Positions 12,651 to 25,031 of a stretch of 64,000 nt of DNA are shown here, piece after piece. The notes under the pieces were generated by a model. It ran no database searches. It saw only the letters and a program-made list of their open reading frames with translations, and was not told the DNA's origin. This DNA comes from Mauremys mutica (lineage: Eukaryota > Chordata > Testudines > Geoemydidae): positions 32,456,203 to 32,520,202 of the forward strand of contig NC_059084.1 of assembly GCF_020497125.1 (NCBI RefSeq), in the 5' to 3' direction. The position numbers were made by a program, and so were the translations under genes. The stretch's first letter is position 1, and each line of letters begins with the position of its first letter.

Positions 12651-12863
12651 TCCTGCCCCTCTGTCGAAGTAGCCGGCAAGAAGGAACTGAGGGGGTGGTG
12701 GGTTGGCAGGGCTCTATATCAAGCGCCATTAAGGCGCGACCCCAAGGGGTGCCCAGGCCGACCCTACCAATACTGCTAGTGGAATAATCTTCCGGCTGCT
12801 ATGCACACGGTGCGCACACACCTAATTGAAATGGACATGAACAGCAACAACAGTTACGAGAAG

Positions 12864-12865
12864 GT
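12864..12865 (+). promoter_or_regulatory. Consensus 5' splice donor in DIRS copy A terminal repeat
   Basis: The terminal repeat reads aag|gtgagta (12861-12870), a near-perfect vertebrate 5' splice site on the MMP24 sense strand. Whether it is ever used is unknown. It is noted because it lies in a repeat present in both orientations in this gene. Confidence 0.4.
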
Positions 12866-12880
12866 GAGTAAACTTTTTTT

Positions 12881-13672
12881 AATAGGAAATGATTCTGTAT
12901 TTTCAGTGGGGAAAGGAGACTTGAGCAGGTGGGGTCTGGCACAAAAGAGGAATCTGGATGAGGAGAAGATGTTGTTGGAGAAAACTGTGGGGTGGGAAGA
13001 TAATATGACCCCAGGGCGAGGGAAGGAGGGGAAGTGTGGTCAGAGTATGGGGACTGAGCAGGGAAATGAGCAGAGGTGAATGTTTGATGGACAGGTGAGA
13101 GGTGAAACAGTGAATGGCTGCATGAGGTGGGACAATAGCAGGGTAAGGTCCCAACGGGAATGGGAGATTTAACTGGGGAATAGACATTCACTCATCCTTT
13201 AAGAAATGTATTTACTAGTTTGTGATCGGACCAAGATTTACCATTAATCCACTGACGAAATGCTGGCATTGCTGATAAATGAACCCTTACAGACAATAAT
13301 AATGGACCATAACATTCAAGAAATAATTGATAATTTAGAATTTCTGGAACCTGAGCATTCAAGGGAACCACACTGGTACTTTCTGATCATAATAAAACTC
13401 TTCTGCATTGTCTAAAGTAGCATTTACAGGTGACATCTTTTCCAGGATTCAGTATAATGTTTTGTACATCAGCAGAACACAAATGTTCAGCAGATCTCAA
13501 GATACAATCACCCACATCGTCGAATTTAGTGAGCTCAGGTCGGAATGAAGTACTCATCCCTCTTGCTGAGTCAGTAGGTCTGGGTCCAAAGGCAGATGTT
13601 GAAATATTCCCCCCAGACAGATGCAGCAAATCCAGGAACCAAAGATGTCTGTCCCAAGCTGAGGTTATTGGA
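12881..13672. other. Intron 5, nothing recognised
   Basis: No repeat ends or domains recognised between DIRS copy A and the next CR1 tail. Only short low-complexity frames. Confidence 0.4.
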
Positions 13673-14210
13673 ACCACAAAACTAGGTGACTGGGCAACAA
13701 AATGACAGATGAAATTCAATATTGATAAATGCAAAATACTGTACATTGGAAAACATAATCCCAACTATATGTAGAAAATGACAGGGTCTAAATTAGCTGT
13801 TACCATTTGGTCGTTGTGGATAGTTCTGTGAAAACATTGGCTCAGTGTCAAAAAAGCTAACAGAATGTTAGGAACCAGTAGGAAATGGATAGGTAATAAA
13901 TAATTATTAACCTGTGGAACTCATTGCCAGGAGATGTTGTGAAAGCCAAAACTATAACTGGGTTCAAACATGAATTAGATAAATTCACGGAGGATAGATC
14001 CATCAATGGCAAAGATGATCAGGGAGGGTCTAGGTGTTCTGAGCCTTTAACTGGCAGAAGCTGGGAGTAGACGACAGGGGGTGGATCACTCGATAATTAC
14101 CGTGTTCTATTCATTTCCTCTGAAGCATCTGGAATTGGCCTCAGTCAGAAGACAGGATACTGGGCTTGATGGACCATTGGTCTGACCCACTATGGCTGTC
14201 GTACATTCAC
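13673..14210 (+). mobile_element. CR1 3' end fragment
   Basis: Begins in the CR1 RT tail (tgactgggcaacaaaatgac; frame LGDWATK). It runs through the typical 3' UTR (gacaggatactgggcttgat ggaccattggtctgaccc). The same blocks occur in the better-preserved CR1 at 18060-20405. 5'-truncated, as usual for CR1. Confidence 0.8.
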
Positions 14211-17200
14211 TCTGGCTCAATCCTGGCTGATCTTGTTGATTACTCTTTGGACTGGTGGAATGGAGGGAAAGGTGTCACACAGACCCTGGCAGTGTGCCCA
14301 GCATCCATCCAGTGCTGATGATGAAGCCAGTGGAGACTTTTGTGTTTGAGAACAGCAATTAGACTTGGCAAGTTTGTTTTCTCAGTTATCTTGGTGTCAG
14401 GAACGTTGGTTTCCCATTTGCTATTTAGATTACAGTGAAGATGGGGGTGCAGCATTTGTGTAGCTCTCGTAGCTGCTGTGGGTGGTCCAGGTCTCATCAC
14501 CATGCAGCAGTGTCTGGTAGACCCTTATCTTGGTGATCAGTGTTAGTTTCCTGGTATCTCACATGCTCTTGGTCAGTTGGCTGAATATGGTAGTTGCCTT
14601 TCCAGTGTGAGAATTAAGCTCATATTTGAGCGGTAAGTTGATCCTAATAGCGGAACTTGCGTGTAACTTCTAGCACAATGTTAACTATTGAACCCTCTGC
14701 TGTGGTCAACACACCTTGTGCCACAATCATCGTCTTCCTTACACTGATGGCTAGTTCCAATTCACCACATGCTAGCGCAGAGCTATTGCAAAGTTGCTGA
14801 AGCCCTTCATCAGTGTGTGCGACAAGCACTGTCATTAGTGAAAAGAAGTTCCCTTAGCAGCAGACTTTGCTTTTTGCTTAGTTTAGGTGAGTTATCACAG
14901 CCAAAAAAGCATTATCAGAAAAGGTGTCAGTGGCTCACCTTTTTTTCAGATCCTCTTTAAAAACAAAAAAGCAGCATCAGATATGAAATTGGCATCTTTG
15001 TTTTTTAGTCGGTTGTTCATTAAAAGTTTCTGCTGGTTCTGTTTGACTCTGTCCTAAACCAAAGTAAGTTACTTGAACAACAACAATAGTGAAGATGACA
15101 CAATGTTATAGTAATAAGAGTTAAGACAATACAAAATCAGTGGGTTTTCTCCATAGGAGATAAGATGAGGCTGTGTTTTAGGTAGAGGCCTTCACATACA
15201 TAGCACAGTGTAATGTAGGACAATGTTGGGGCACAAACTGGGTTAGTGCTGTGTTCCCAAGCTCACTGTATGTCGATATAACAACGAACTCTGCGATATT
15301 CATTCACAGTGGGCAGTAGTGACACCAGAGTTAAAGCTGCACCACAGTTTTTGCTCAAGGAATGATGTTAAGCTTTCCCTACACTGTATGTCTGGAACCT
15401 TAAGGTTAATTTAAAATATTCCTTGTACTTTTTAATATGCTTGAATTTTTAAGTCCAGTTTGAAAAAAGAACAATCTGAGCTAATTTCTAACTGCTTCCA
15501 AAATCGCAGCACAAATATGTGTGAATGGAAGCAGCTTGGGGGCGGGAGGGGAAAAGACACCTTCTAGCCCCACCACCACTAACAGTCCTCCTTCTCCTCT
15601 TCTCCCAGCAGCCCCACCACAGCCTGCCACTCCCCATACCACCCTGCTGTTGTTCAATGCACTACCCTGGTGCTCTGCCTTCCAGATGTGGGGAACTGGA
15701 ATGCCTCTGTACCCCAACACCCCATTAGCCCTGCAAACCAAGGAGACTATTGAGCCTCCTGCACACAGTGGGCGAGGAAATCCTGTCAGGAGCAGTGCAC
15801 CAGGCTATTTTTGGAACTGCAGGTCAGTGGTATTCATTTGGGGAGAAACAAAATAGCCCCCCCAACCCATATTACACTCAGTGAGGTAACTGACCCTGTA
15901 TAAAAATAACAAGGAAACTAACAACAGCAAACCCTGCAGTTAGTGACAGTTGATTTGCCCCACCCAAAACTTTGAAGTCAGGGCAATATCAAGGTAAGGG
16001 GGAAAAAACCAGCGTTCCTTGTCACCTTCACATGCCTATAATACTGGCCACAACGAACGTAGCATTCCTTAGTATCTCCAGCAGGTACTGGAAAGGTATG
16101 CACACCACAACTTCATCCAACTCACGCTCTCTCACACAACCTAAGCCGTGACCTCTGCTGTGTTCAGGGAGGATAATGCTATGCGTGTGGACCGAATGCC
16201 AGTGAGATGGGCCGGTCTGGCGATACAAGAGAACAGGAGGTCGCTGCTAAGGTTTTGTGTGAGAGCAGGATGTTGGAGTGCCTATGCTTGTTGGGATCCA
16301 CTGGAGATGGCAGTGAATGTCTTAGGGAGTACTGGGCTCAGATACTGACCAGGTTGTTAGACCATTTGACACTGTTATACCAAGGGACACTGAGTATTTC
16401 CCCCTAATTACTTTGGAGAAGTTCTCTGGCCTGTGCTATACGAGAGGCCAAACTAGATGATCACAATGGTCCCTTCTGGCCTTGGAATCTGTAAATCTAT
16501 GAACTTTTATCGTCATGCTTTTAACAGCCCTCCAATTTAAACACGACAGGGCTGGTGGCAGGGCATGGTCAGTGTGGAGACCTTGCCTCTGGAACTCCCC
16601 CTTTGGTCTGACACAGCCTGAGCATGGCTTAGTTATTCTCCCAGACCTTCAAAAGCAGAGTAGGTTGAGCAAGGTGGAAATGGGTTAAAGGTGATGATGA
16701 AAATTGTTAGTCTTGACTGAAGAGTGGGTGAGGAGGAGTTGGTTACTGAGGGGGCCCTGGGGGTTCCATGAATCCCTCACCGAATTCAGCCCTTAACACA
16801 GAATTCTGCTACAGAAACATTTTTAATTTAAAATAATATATCTAGCTCTTATGGTTGCAAAGAAAACTTTCCAGACCAAGTGTAACTGAAGCAATGTAGT
16901 CTTCCTGAGTCTGCAGAAAGGTTGGAAGAATACCTGAGCTGACTAAGTTCTTGGTCTGTTGGAGTCAGTGAGGTTTATTTTCGTAGGAGACATTAGCGCC
17001 CACTCAGATGATGAATTTTCTAGGTTAATTGACTAGAGCCATCATGACCATGATGAGTGAGTTCTGGTGGGGTGGGGCTTGGAGGACAGAGCTGGCTTGG
17101 AGATCTCAAGGCTGCTGTTTTCCCTGGTCAGCAAAGAGTTACTAGGGTGCACAGTTTGATTCTCACAATTAACTGGGTGAATGAAGCTTTAGGCTGCAGA

Positions 17201-18059
17201 TTGCCTGCCATGGAGCAGTTGGGACACCCTGGCAGGGGAGTTCACTTCCTTGGAGTGATCCTCTTGTCTTGCTTTGACAGACTGAGGTAGGAGACATTTT
17301 GTTCTAATCCCTCTATTGTGTTTAATTTGTGAGTGAATTCAGTGCCCCTTAAACTAAGGGGGGATGATCAAAACTATGCAGCCTTGTATTCTGTACAAGC
17401 TACATCACAGAAGGCTTGGCAGGGTTAAATCCAAGACCATGGATGACACATGGTCTATGAGAAACACGTTTTTGGTATCTCATTCCTCAGGGTCATTTGC
17501 AGCTCCATCACTAACTGCCACCACAGCTGGCACTAACTGCCCCCACTTTGTCGATTGGATTATTTACCTGCCCGTCCTAAACTCGTCATACAAAACCTAA
17601 AACAGTGTCACGTGCTTTGAGGTCACATATATGGTAGGGCTAATCTGCATAGCCCTTGATAGACAAAAGGCGATGTCCTTTCTCCAAAGAGCATGTGGCC
17701 TCAGCTGGGACCAAACATTCTGAGAGATGGGTATAAGCACAAGGGGGGCTGGAAGGGTGGCCTTCAGAAATTGGACCATACCACTGTTCAGATCAGAGAC
17801 ACGTGTCTCCAGGATTTTGTAATTTCTGATGATACTGTTGCTAAGTGGCAAGACTAGGCCTCAAGCAGGTCAAGGATGGGGCTTCCAGGAGAGTGTGGGC
17901 AGTAGACTCTGCTAGGAGGCCAGGGAATTAATGGATCCTGGAGACTGAACTCCCCTATCCTCCCTATGTGAGGTTCCTTCAGGCCAGCACTGAGGCATGT
18001 TGCTGAGATGGAGTGTAGAGGAAGCTTCCGCAGCCTGTGCGCAGTGTGTTGTGTGGCTG
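14211..18059. other. Intron 5, mostly unrecognised; CR1-like tail near 16415-16502
   Basis: No genes. One short stretch (gatgatcacaatggtccctt near 16455, ending aatctatgaac) is the 3' end of a CR1/LINE. The rest shows only short, unsupported frames. The Pro-rich open frame near 15521-15856 is C-rich sequence rather than a convincing protein. Confidence 0.4.
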
Positions 18060-20405
18060 AAGAGAACACTTCAATCTGAAGGGCTAGTTGCAGTGTGATG
18101 TGTATTAAATGTATACCCCAAATTAAAAAAAATATAAGACCAAAAAAGTGCCACCATGGCTAAAAAACAAAATTAAAGAAGCTTTTAGAGCAAAAAAGAG
18201 ATCCTTTAAAATTTTGGAAGGCAAATCCTATTATGGAAAATAGAAAGGAGCATAAACTCTGGCCACCAGTCAAGTTCAAAAGTATAATGAGGCTGGCCAA
18301 ATAGGAATGTGAAGAGCAACTAGCCAAAGACCCAAAAACTAACAGCAAAAAAAATTTTTAAGTACATCAGAAGCCTGCTAAACAATCAATGGGGCCACGG
18401 GAGAGGAGAGGTGCTAACGGTGCACTCGAAGACAAGGTCATTGCAGAGAAACTAAATGAATTATTTGCATCAGTCTTCACTGCAGAGGATGTGAGGGAGA
18501 TTCCCACACCTGAGCCATTCTTTTGAGGTAACAAATCTGAGGAACTGTCAAAAGAGGAAGTATTGGAACAAATAGTAATAAGTCACCAAGACTAGATGGT
18601 ATTCACTGAAGAATTCTGAAGGAACTCAAATATGAAATTGCAGAACTACTAACTGTGGTATGTACCCCATCATTTAAATCAGTTTTTGTACCAGATGACT
18701 GGAGAATAGATAATGTGATGTCAATTTTTAAAAAAGGCTCCAGAGGTGATCCCAGAAATTACAGTCTAACTTCAGTACCAGGGAAATTGGTTGAAACTAT
18801 AGTAAAGAACAGAATTATCAGACATATAGATTAACATGATTTGTTGGGGAAGAGTCAACACAGCTTTGTAAAGTTAAATCATGCCTCAGCAATCTATTAG
18901 AATTTTTTGTGCGGGTCAACAAACATAGGGACAAGAGTGATCCAATGGATGTAGTGTACTTAGCCTTTCAGAAAATCTTTGACAAGCTCTTAAGTAAAGT
19001 AAGCAGTCATGGATTGGGGAGAGGGATAGACCAGTGGTTTGAGCATTGGCCTGCTAAACCCAGGGTTGTGAGGTCAATCCTTGAGGGGGCCACTTAAGGA
19101 TCATGGGCAGAAATTGGTCCTGCTAGTGAAGGCAGGGGGCTGGACTCAATAACCTTTCAAGGTCGCTTCTAGTTCTAGGAGATTGGTATATCTCCAATTA
19201 TTATCTTTAACTGTTAAAAGATAGGAAACAAAGGGTAGGAATAAATGGTCTGTTTTCAGAATGGAGAGGGGTAAATAATGTGATATCCTCCAGGGGTCTG
19301 TATTGGAACCAGGGCTGTTCAACATATTTATAAATGATCTGGAAAATCGGGTGAACAGTGAGGTGGCAAAATTTGCAGATGATACAAAATTACTCAAGAT
19401 AGTTAAGTTCAAAGCACACTCTGAAGAGTTACAAAGGGATCTCACAAAACTTGGTGACTGGGCAACAAAAATGGCAGATGAAATTCAATGTTGATAAATG
19501 CAAAATAATGCATATTAGAAAACATAATCCCAACTGTACATATACACAATGATGGGGTCTAAATTAGTTTTAACCACTGAACAAAGGGATCTTGGAGTCA
19601 TTGTGTATAGTTTTCTGAAGACATCCGCTCAATGTGCAGCGGCAGTCAAAAAAGTGAATAGAATGTTAGGAACCATTAGGAAAGGATGGATAATAAGACA
19701 GAAAATGCCATAATGTCTCTAGATAAATCCATGGTATGCCCACGTCTTGAATACTGTGAGCAGATCTAATTATCAAAAATTATTAATCTCAAAAAAGATA
19801 CATTGGAATTGGAAAAGGTACAGAGAAGGGAAAAAAAAAGTAAGTAGTATGGAGCAGTTTCCATATGAGGAGAGATTAATAAGACTGGAACTTTTCAGCT
19901 TTGAAAAGAGACAACTAAGAGGGGCTACGATAGAGGTCTATAAAATCTTGATTGGTGTGGAGAAAGTGAATAAGGAAGTGTTATTTACTCCTTCACATAA
20001 CACAAGAACCAGGGGTCACCCAATGAAATTAATAGGCAGCAGGTTTAAAACAAACAAAAGGAAGTATTTCTTCACACGACGCACAGTCAACCTGTGGAAC
20101 TCATAGCCAGGGGATGTTGTGAAGGTCAAAAGTGTAAATGGGTTCAAAAAAGAATTGAATAAGTTTATGGAGGAAAGGTCTATCAATGGCTACTAGCTAG
20201 GATGGGCATGGATGGAACAACATACTCTGGGTGTCCCTAGCCTCTGTTGGCCAGAACTGGGAGTGGATGATGAGATGGATCACTCGATTGCCTGTTCTGT
20301 TCATTCCCTCTGAATGAAGCACCTGGCATTGGCCACTGTTGGAAGACAGGATACTGGGCTAGATGGACCAAAGGTCTGACCCAGTCTGGCCGTTCTTATG
20401 TTCTT
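18060..20405 (+). mobile_element. CR1-type LINE, RT and 3' UTR, interrupted by a SINE
   Basis: Translation gives CR1 RT blocks: KLNELFASVFTAED-like (near 18450), AEN-type HxRILKELK (18605-18630), DVVYLAFQKIFDKLL (18948-18990). After a SINE at 19020-19212 come LQGSVLEPGLFNIFINDLEN (19280-19345) and FADDTKLLKIV (with the RT FADD catalytic box), then the C-terminal [11 protein letters not shown] region (about 19890). The 3' UTR ends ggccgttcttatgttctta near 20405. Frameshifts and stops are frequent; inactive. Confidence 0.85.
19020..19212 (+). mobile_element. tRNA-derived SINE inside CR1
   Basis: Starts gagggatagaccagtggttt (a decayed pol III box A), with ggttgtgaggtcaatcc as box B about 45 bp later. 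It ends in the gagattggtatatctccaat tail. Same family as the copy at 30830-31035, which has a better box A. It splits the CR1 RT between the KIFDKLL and GSVLEPGLF blocks, so it inserted after the CR1. Confidence 0.85.
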
Positions 20406-21125
20406 ACCTTCTCTGATAAGAGGCCAAGGATCACTTTTGCCACTGATTGGGTAGGAGACCTACAGTATTGGTCCACTGCTAGAGATTAGTGGACCCATAG
20501 ATTTTTCTGAGCTCTTTGAGGGAACATATTGTATAGATAGTGGACCACTCTGTCGATAACCTGGTAGGACAGTATGATTAATTTTGTCCCCAGCTATCGA
20601 CACAGTGGCTCCTAAATGCCTCCTCTCTCTGTGTTATCTTCACAGGTCACCTTGGTATTCAGATGGTCAGCAACACATGAAGCATGAAGGGAGGAGGCTA
20701 AAGTGCCAGTGATGGAAGTCACTCTCAAGGTGATCAGTCATGACACACAGACTTTTTGAAGTTTTATGCCATGGTTGTGATGGAGTTGAAGAAAGTTTTC
20801 TTCTTCCCCACGCAAGAAGTCTCAATCCAGGTTGCCTAATCACATACACAGGGTTTAGCATGTCTTGCTGTGATGAATTTTCTATCTACTTCACTGATTA
20901 GGCTCAGACCAGATAAGCTGCTTCTGTAGTGGCAGGTCCATGTCATGCAAACAAATGCAATGTTTTTCTCTCATTCAGATTCAGCCGGTTTTGCTCATTG
21001 ATGTTCTGAAAGTGCTTGGTGAACTTAGAGCTACAACCTGTGGTTTGGCTCTGATACCTTTTGGTTGGCTCTATCAGGCACTGGTTCACAATTGGTGGAT
21101 ATAGTCAGTGCCTGTAACAGAGGTT
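20406..21125. other. Intron 5, nothing recognised
   Basis: Unique-looking intronic sequence; no repeat ends or coding potential seen. Confidence 0.4.
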
Positions 21126-22320
21126 AGGGTGGCAGCATTTGTTAAATAAGCCTTTAAATAGTTTTTAAAGTTTATTAGGAACAAAAGAAATCCTAGGAAT
21201 GATATCGGCCCATTACAAGATGGAAATGTAAATTGTTAATAATGATGCAGAAAAGCCAGCAGTGATCAATAAAAATTCCTGTTCTGTATTTGGAAAGGAG
21301 GATTATGTACTTGTATCCCATGAGATGATGTACTTATCAGTCCATTAATAACTGAGGAGGATACTGAACAGCATCTAGTAGGGCAGGGATGGGCAAACTT
21401 TTTGGCCCAAGGGCTACATCAGGGTTGTGCAACTGTATGGAGGGCTGGGTAGGGAAGGCTGTGCCCCCCAAACAGCCGGGCCCCTGCCCCCTATCCGCCC
21501 CATCCCACTTCCCACCCCCCTCAGAACCCCCGACCCATCCAACCCCCCCTGCTCCTTATCCCCTGACTGCTCCCTCCTGGCACCCCTACCCACTATCCAA
21601 CCCCCCTGCTCCCTGTCCCCTGACTGCCCCAACCCCTATCCACACCCCCGCCCCCTGACAGTCCCCCCAGAACTCCTACCCCCATCCAACTGCCCTCTGC
21701 TCCTTGTCCCCTGCCCACCTCCTCCTGGGACCCCCTACCCCTAACTGCCCCCCAGGATCCCACCCCCTTATCCAACCCCCTGCTCCCTGTCCCCTGACTG
21801 GCCTCCCAACCCCTATTCACATCCTTGCCCCCTGACAGGCCCCCCGGGACTCCCACTCCCAACCCTCCCTGTTCCCTATCCCCTGACCGCCCTCCCAGAA
21901 CCTCTGCCTCATCCAACCGCCCCCTCCTCTCTGCCTACCCCCCAGAACCCCCCACTCCCTTACCCAATCCCCCTGCTCCCCGCCTCCTTACCAGCAGCAG
22001 GAGCTTGCAGCCACAACACCCAGCTAGAGCCAGCTGCTCTCCCCACACTGCCCAGCGGGAACAGCGGGCCAGAGCACAGCCAGTGCGGCGGCGTGGCTGT
22101 GGAGGAGCGGGACAGTGGGGGAGGGGCCAGGGACTAGGCTTCCGGGCCGGGAGCTCAGGGGCCAGGCAGGACAGTCCCACGGGCCAGATGTGGTCCACGG
22201 GCCATAGTTTGCTCACGTCTGTAGTAGGGATATGCATTCTTAAATTAGAAGGCCCAGATAACTTCCCCCAAGAGTCTTAAAAGAATTTGCTGAGCAGATC
22301 TCTGGCCCACTGATGTTAAT
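21126..22320 (+). mobile_element. CR1-like LINE fragment split by a hAT-like insert
   Basis: The left part encodes a decayed LINE linker (NNDAEKPAVINKNSCSVFGK-like sequence near 21236-21296, then ITEED). The right part, after the insert, continues with LEGPDN and PQES. This matches the linker/RT start seen at 1240-1400 in the first LINE. The two parts are rejoined by removing 21384-22221 plus one copy of its 8-bp duplication. Confidence 0.7.
21384..22221. mobile_element. hAT-like non-autonomous element, C-rich interior
   Basis: The ends are inverted: cagggatgggcaaacttttt at 21384 and ggccatagtttgctcacgtctg ending at 22221. They are flanked by a perfect 8-bp duplication tagtaggg (21376-21383 and 22222-22229). 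The interior (about 21475-21990) is a degenerate C-rich minisatellite built from ccctgactgccccc-type units. The long open frames there are low-complexity artefacts of that repeat. Confidence 0.9.
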
Positions 22321-23867
22321 TTTTAATATGATATTTTCTGTCTTCTTATCTATCCCTTTCTTAATGATTCCCAACATTCTGTTCGCTTTTTTGGCTGCTG
22401 CTGCACATTGAGTGGATGTTTCCAGAGAACTATCTACAATGGCTCCAAGATCTCTTTCTTAAGTGGTAACAGCTAATTTAGACCCCAACATTTTATATGT
22501 ATAGTTGGGATTATGTTTTCCAACGTGCATTACTTTGCATTTATCAACATTGAATTTCATCTGCCATTTTTTTGCTCAGTCACCCAGTTTTGTGAGATCT
22601 CTTTGTAGCTCTTCGCAGTCTTCTTTGGACTTAACTATATTGAGAAGTTTTGTATCAGCCACAAATTTTGCCACCTCACTGTTTACCCCTTTTTCCAGAT
22701 CATTTATGAATATGTTGAATAGGATTGGTCCCAGTTCAGACCCCTAGGTGACATCACTATTTACCTCTCTCCATTCTGAAAACTGACCATTTATTCCTAA
22801 CCTTTGTTTCCTATCTTTTAACCAGTTACCAATCCATGAGAGGACCTTCTCTGTTATCCCATGTAAACTTACTTTGCTTTTGGTGAGGGACCTTGTGAAA
22901 GGCTTTCTGAAAATCTTAAGTACACTATATCCACTGGATCCCCCTTGAACATATGCTTGTTGAGTCCCTCAGAGAATTCTAATAGATTGTTGAGGCACAA
23001 TTTCCCTTTACAAAAACCATGTTGACTCTTCCCCAACAAATGATGTTCATCTATGTGCCAGACAATTCTGTTCTTTATTATAGTTTCAACCAGTTTGCCC
23101 AATACTGAAGTCAGGTTTACTGACCTGTAATTGCCGGGATCAACTCTGGAGCACTGTTTAAAAATTGGCATCACATTAGCTATCCTCCAGTCATTTGGTA
23201 CAGAAGCAGATTTAAACCAAAGTTAGTAGTTCTGCAGTTTCACATTTGAGTTCCTTCAGAACTCTTGGGTGAATACCAGCTGGTCCTGATGACTTCTTAC
23301 TGTTTAATTTATCAATTTGTTCCAAAACCTGCTCTAATGACACCTCAATCTGGGACAGTTCCTCAGATTTGTCACCTAAAAAGAATGGCTCAGGTTTGGG
23401 AGTCTCCCTCACATCCTCAACCATGAAGACCAATGCAAAGAATTCATTTAGTTTCTCCACAATGGCCTTATCGTCCTTGAGTGGTCCTTTAGCATCTCAA
23501 TCGTCCAGTGGCTCCACTGGTTGTTTAGCAGGCTTCCTGCTTCTGATGTACTTAAAAATGTTTTTTGCTGTTACTTTTTGAGTCTTTGGCTGGCTGTTCT
23601 TCAAATTCTTTTTTGGCCTTTCTAATTATATTTTTACACTTTACTTGACAAAATTCATGCTCCTTTCTATTCTCCTTACTAGGATTTAACTTCCATTTTT
23701 AAAGGATGCCTTTTTGCCTCTCACTGCTTTGTTTACTTTGTGGTTTAGCAACAGTGGCACTTTTTTTATTCTCTTACTATGTTTTTTAATTTGGGGTATA
23801 CATTTAAGTTGAGCCTCTACTATGGTGTCTTTAAAAAGTTTCCATGCAGCTTGCAGGGATTTCACTT

Positions 23868-23955
23868 TTTGCATCTGATGAAGTGGGCTCTAGTCCATGA
23901 AAGCTTATGCCCAAATTCATTTGTTAGTCTCTAAGGTGCCACAAGCACTCCTCAT
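23868..23955. mobile_element. Short fragment of the palindromic gtttcagagtagcc family
   Basis: About 88 bp (gcatctgatgaagtgggctc, then catgaaagcttatgcccaaa, then ttgttagtctctaaggtgcc) equals one arm of the elements at 40484-40734 and 41054-41203. It lies inside the minus-strand CR1. Boundaries are approximate. Confidence 0.7.
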
Positions 23956-24636
23956 TACTTCTTGCACTGTACTTTTAAATTTCTGTTTAACTAGCTTCCT
24001 CATTTTTGTGTAATCCCCATTTCTGAAATTAAATGCTACAGTGTTGGGCTGCTGGGTTGTTTTCCCCACCACAAGGATGTTAAATTTAATTGTATTATGG
24101 TCACTATTACCAAGTGCTCCAACTATATTCACCCCTTGGACCAGATCCTGTTCTCCACTTGGGACTAAATCAAGAATTGCCTCTCCTCTTGTGGGTTCCA
24201 GGACTAGCTGCTCCAAGAAGCAGTTATTTAAGATGTTAAGAAACTTTATCTCTGCATCCTGTCCTGAAGTGACATGTACCCCGTCAATATGGGGATAGTT
24301 GAAATCCCCCATTATTGTTGAGTTTTTTATTTTTATAGCCTCTCTAATCTCCCTGAGCATTTCACAGTCACTATCACCATCCTGGTCAGGCGATCAGTAA
24401 TATATCCCTACTACTATATTCTTATTATTCAAGCATGGAATTACTATCCATAGAGATTCTATGGTACAGTTTGGTTCATTTAAGATTTTTATTTAATTTG
24501 ATTCTAAGCTTTCTTTCACATATAGTGCCACTCCCCCACCAGCACGACCTGTTCTGTCCTTCTGATATATTTTGTACCCTGGTGTTACTGTGTCCCATTG
24601 ATTATCCTCATTCCACCAAGTTTCTGTGGATATAAT

Positions 24637-24979
24637 CAGGAGTGGCGCCAGAGTTTCTGGCGCCCTAGGCAGAATTCGGGGGGCGGCATTTTGTGCGCTC
24701 CCCACAGGGTGCGCGGGAGCTTCCGGTTCCACTCCCATCGTGCTGCCGAAGAAGGATCCTCTGCCGAAATGCCACAGGCGACATCTGCAGTTATTGAGCT
24801 GCTCAATCGCCTGCCGCTGTTTTCTGCGGCACGTCGGCAGAAGGTCTTTCTTCGGCGGTGCGACGGAAGCGGAACCGGAAGCTCCCACGCGCCCCGTGGG
24901 GTGTGCATAAAATGCCACCCCCCGAATCCTGGTGCCCTAGGCAACCGCCTAGGGTCACCTAATGGAAGCGCCGGCCCTG
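24637..24979. mobile_element. hAT-like foldback element inside CR1 endonuclease
   Basis: The ends are caggagtggcgcc and, inverted, ggaagcgccggccctg. They are flanked by a perfect 8-bp duplication gatataat (24629-24636 and 24980-24987). The two halves are long imperfect inverted repeats: translated on opposite strands they give similar peptides (GASGSxxxxxPKKD on both). 343 bp, non-coding. Confidence 0.9.
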
Positions 24980-24987
24980 GATATAAT

Positions 24988-25031
24988 TATATTATATTAT
25001 ATTATATTAATTATATTATATTATATTATAT
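24988..25031. repeat. (attat)n microsatellite at the hAT insertion edge
   Basis: A run of attatatt units directly after the second copy of the target duplication gatataat, possibly seeded by that AT-rich duplication. Confidence 0.8.

Larger units (their letters stand above)
7965..12880 (+). mobile_element. DIRS-type retrotransposon, copy A (degenerate)
   Basis: About 4.9 kb with the order Gag-like, RT, RNase H, methyltransferase-like, tyrosine recombinase. It has inverted terminal repeats (about 7965-8165 against 12640-12880) and an internal complementary region at about 12525-12650. That region joins a copy of the left end to the complement of the right end. DIRS elements use a tyrosine recombinase instead of a DDE integrase, so no target duplication is expected, and none is seen. 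All ORFs carry stops and frameshifts, so this is a dead copy. Orientation is the same as MMP24. Confidence 0.88.

Noticed and set aside
21414..22280. Pro-rich ORFs as collagen-like or mucin-like genes
   Set aside because: Low-complexity C-rich repeat inside a hAT-like element with perfect 8-bp flanks.
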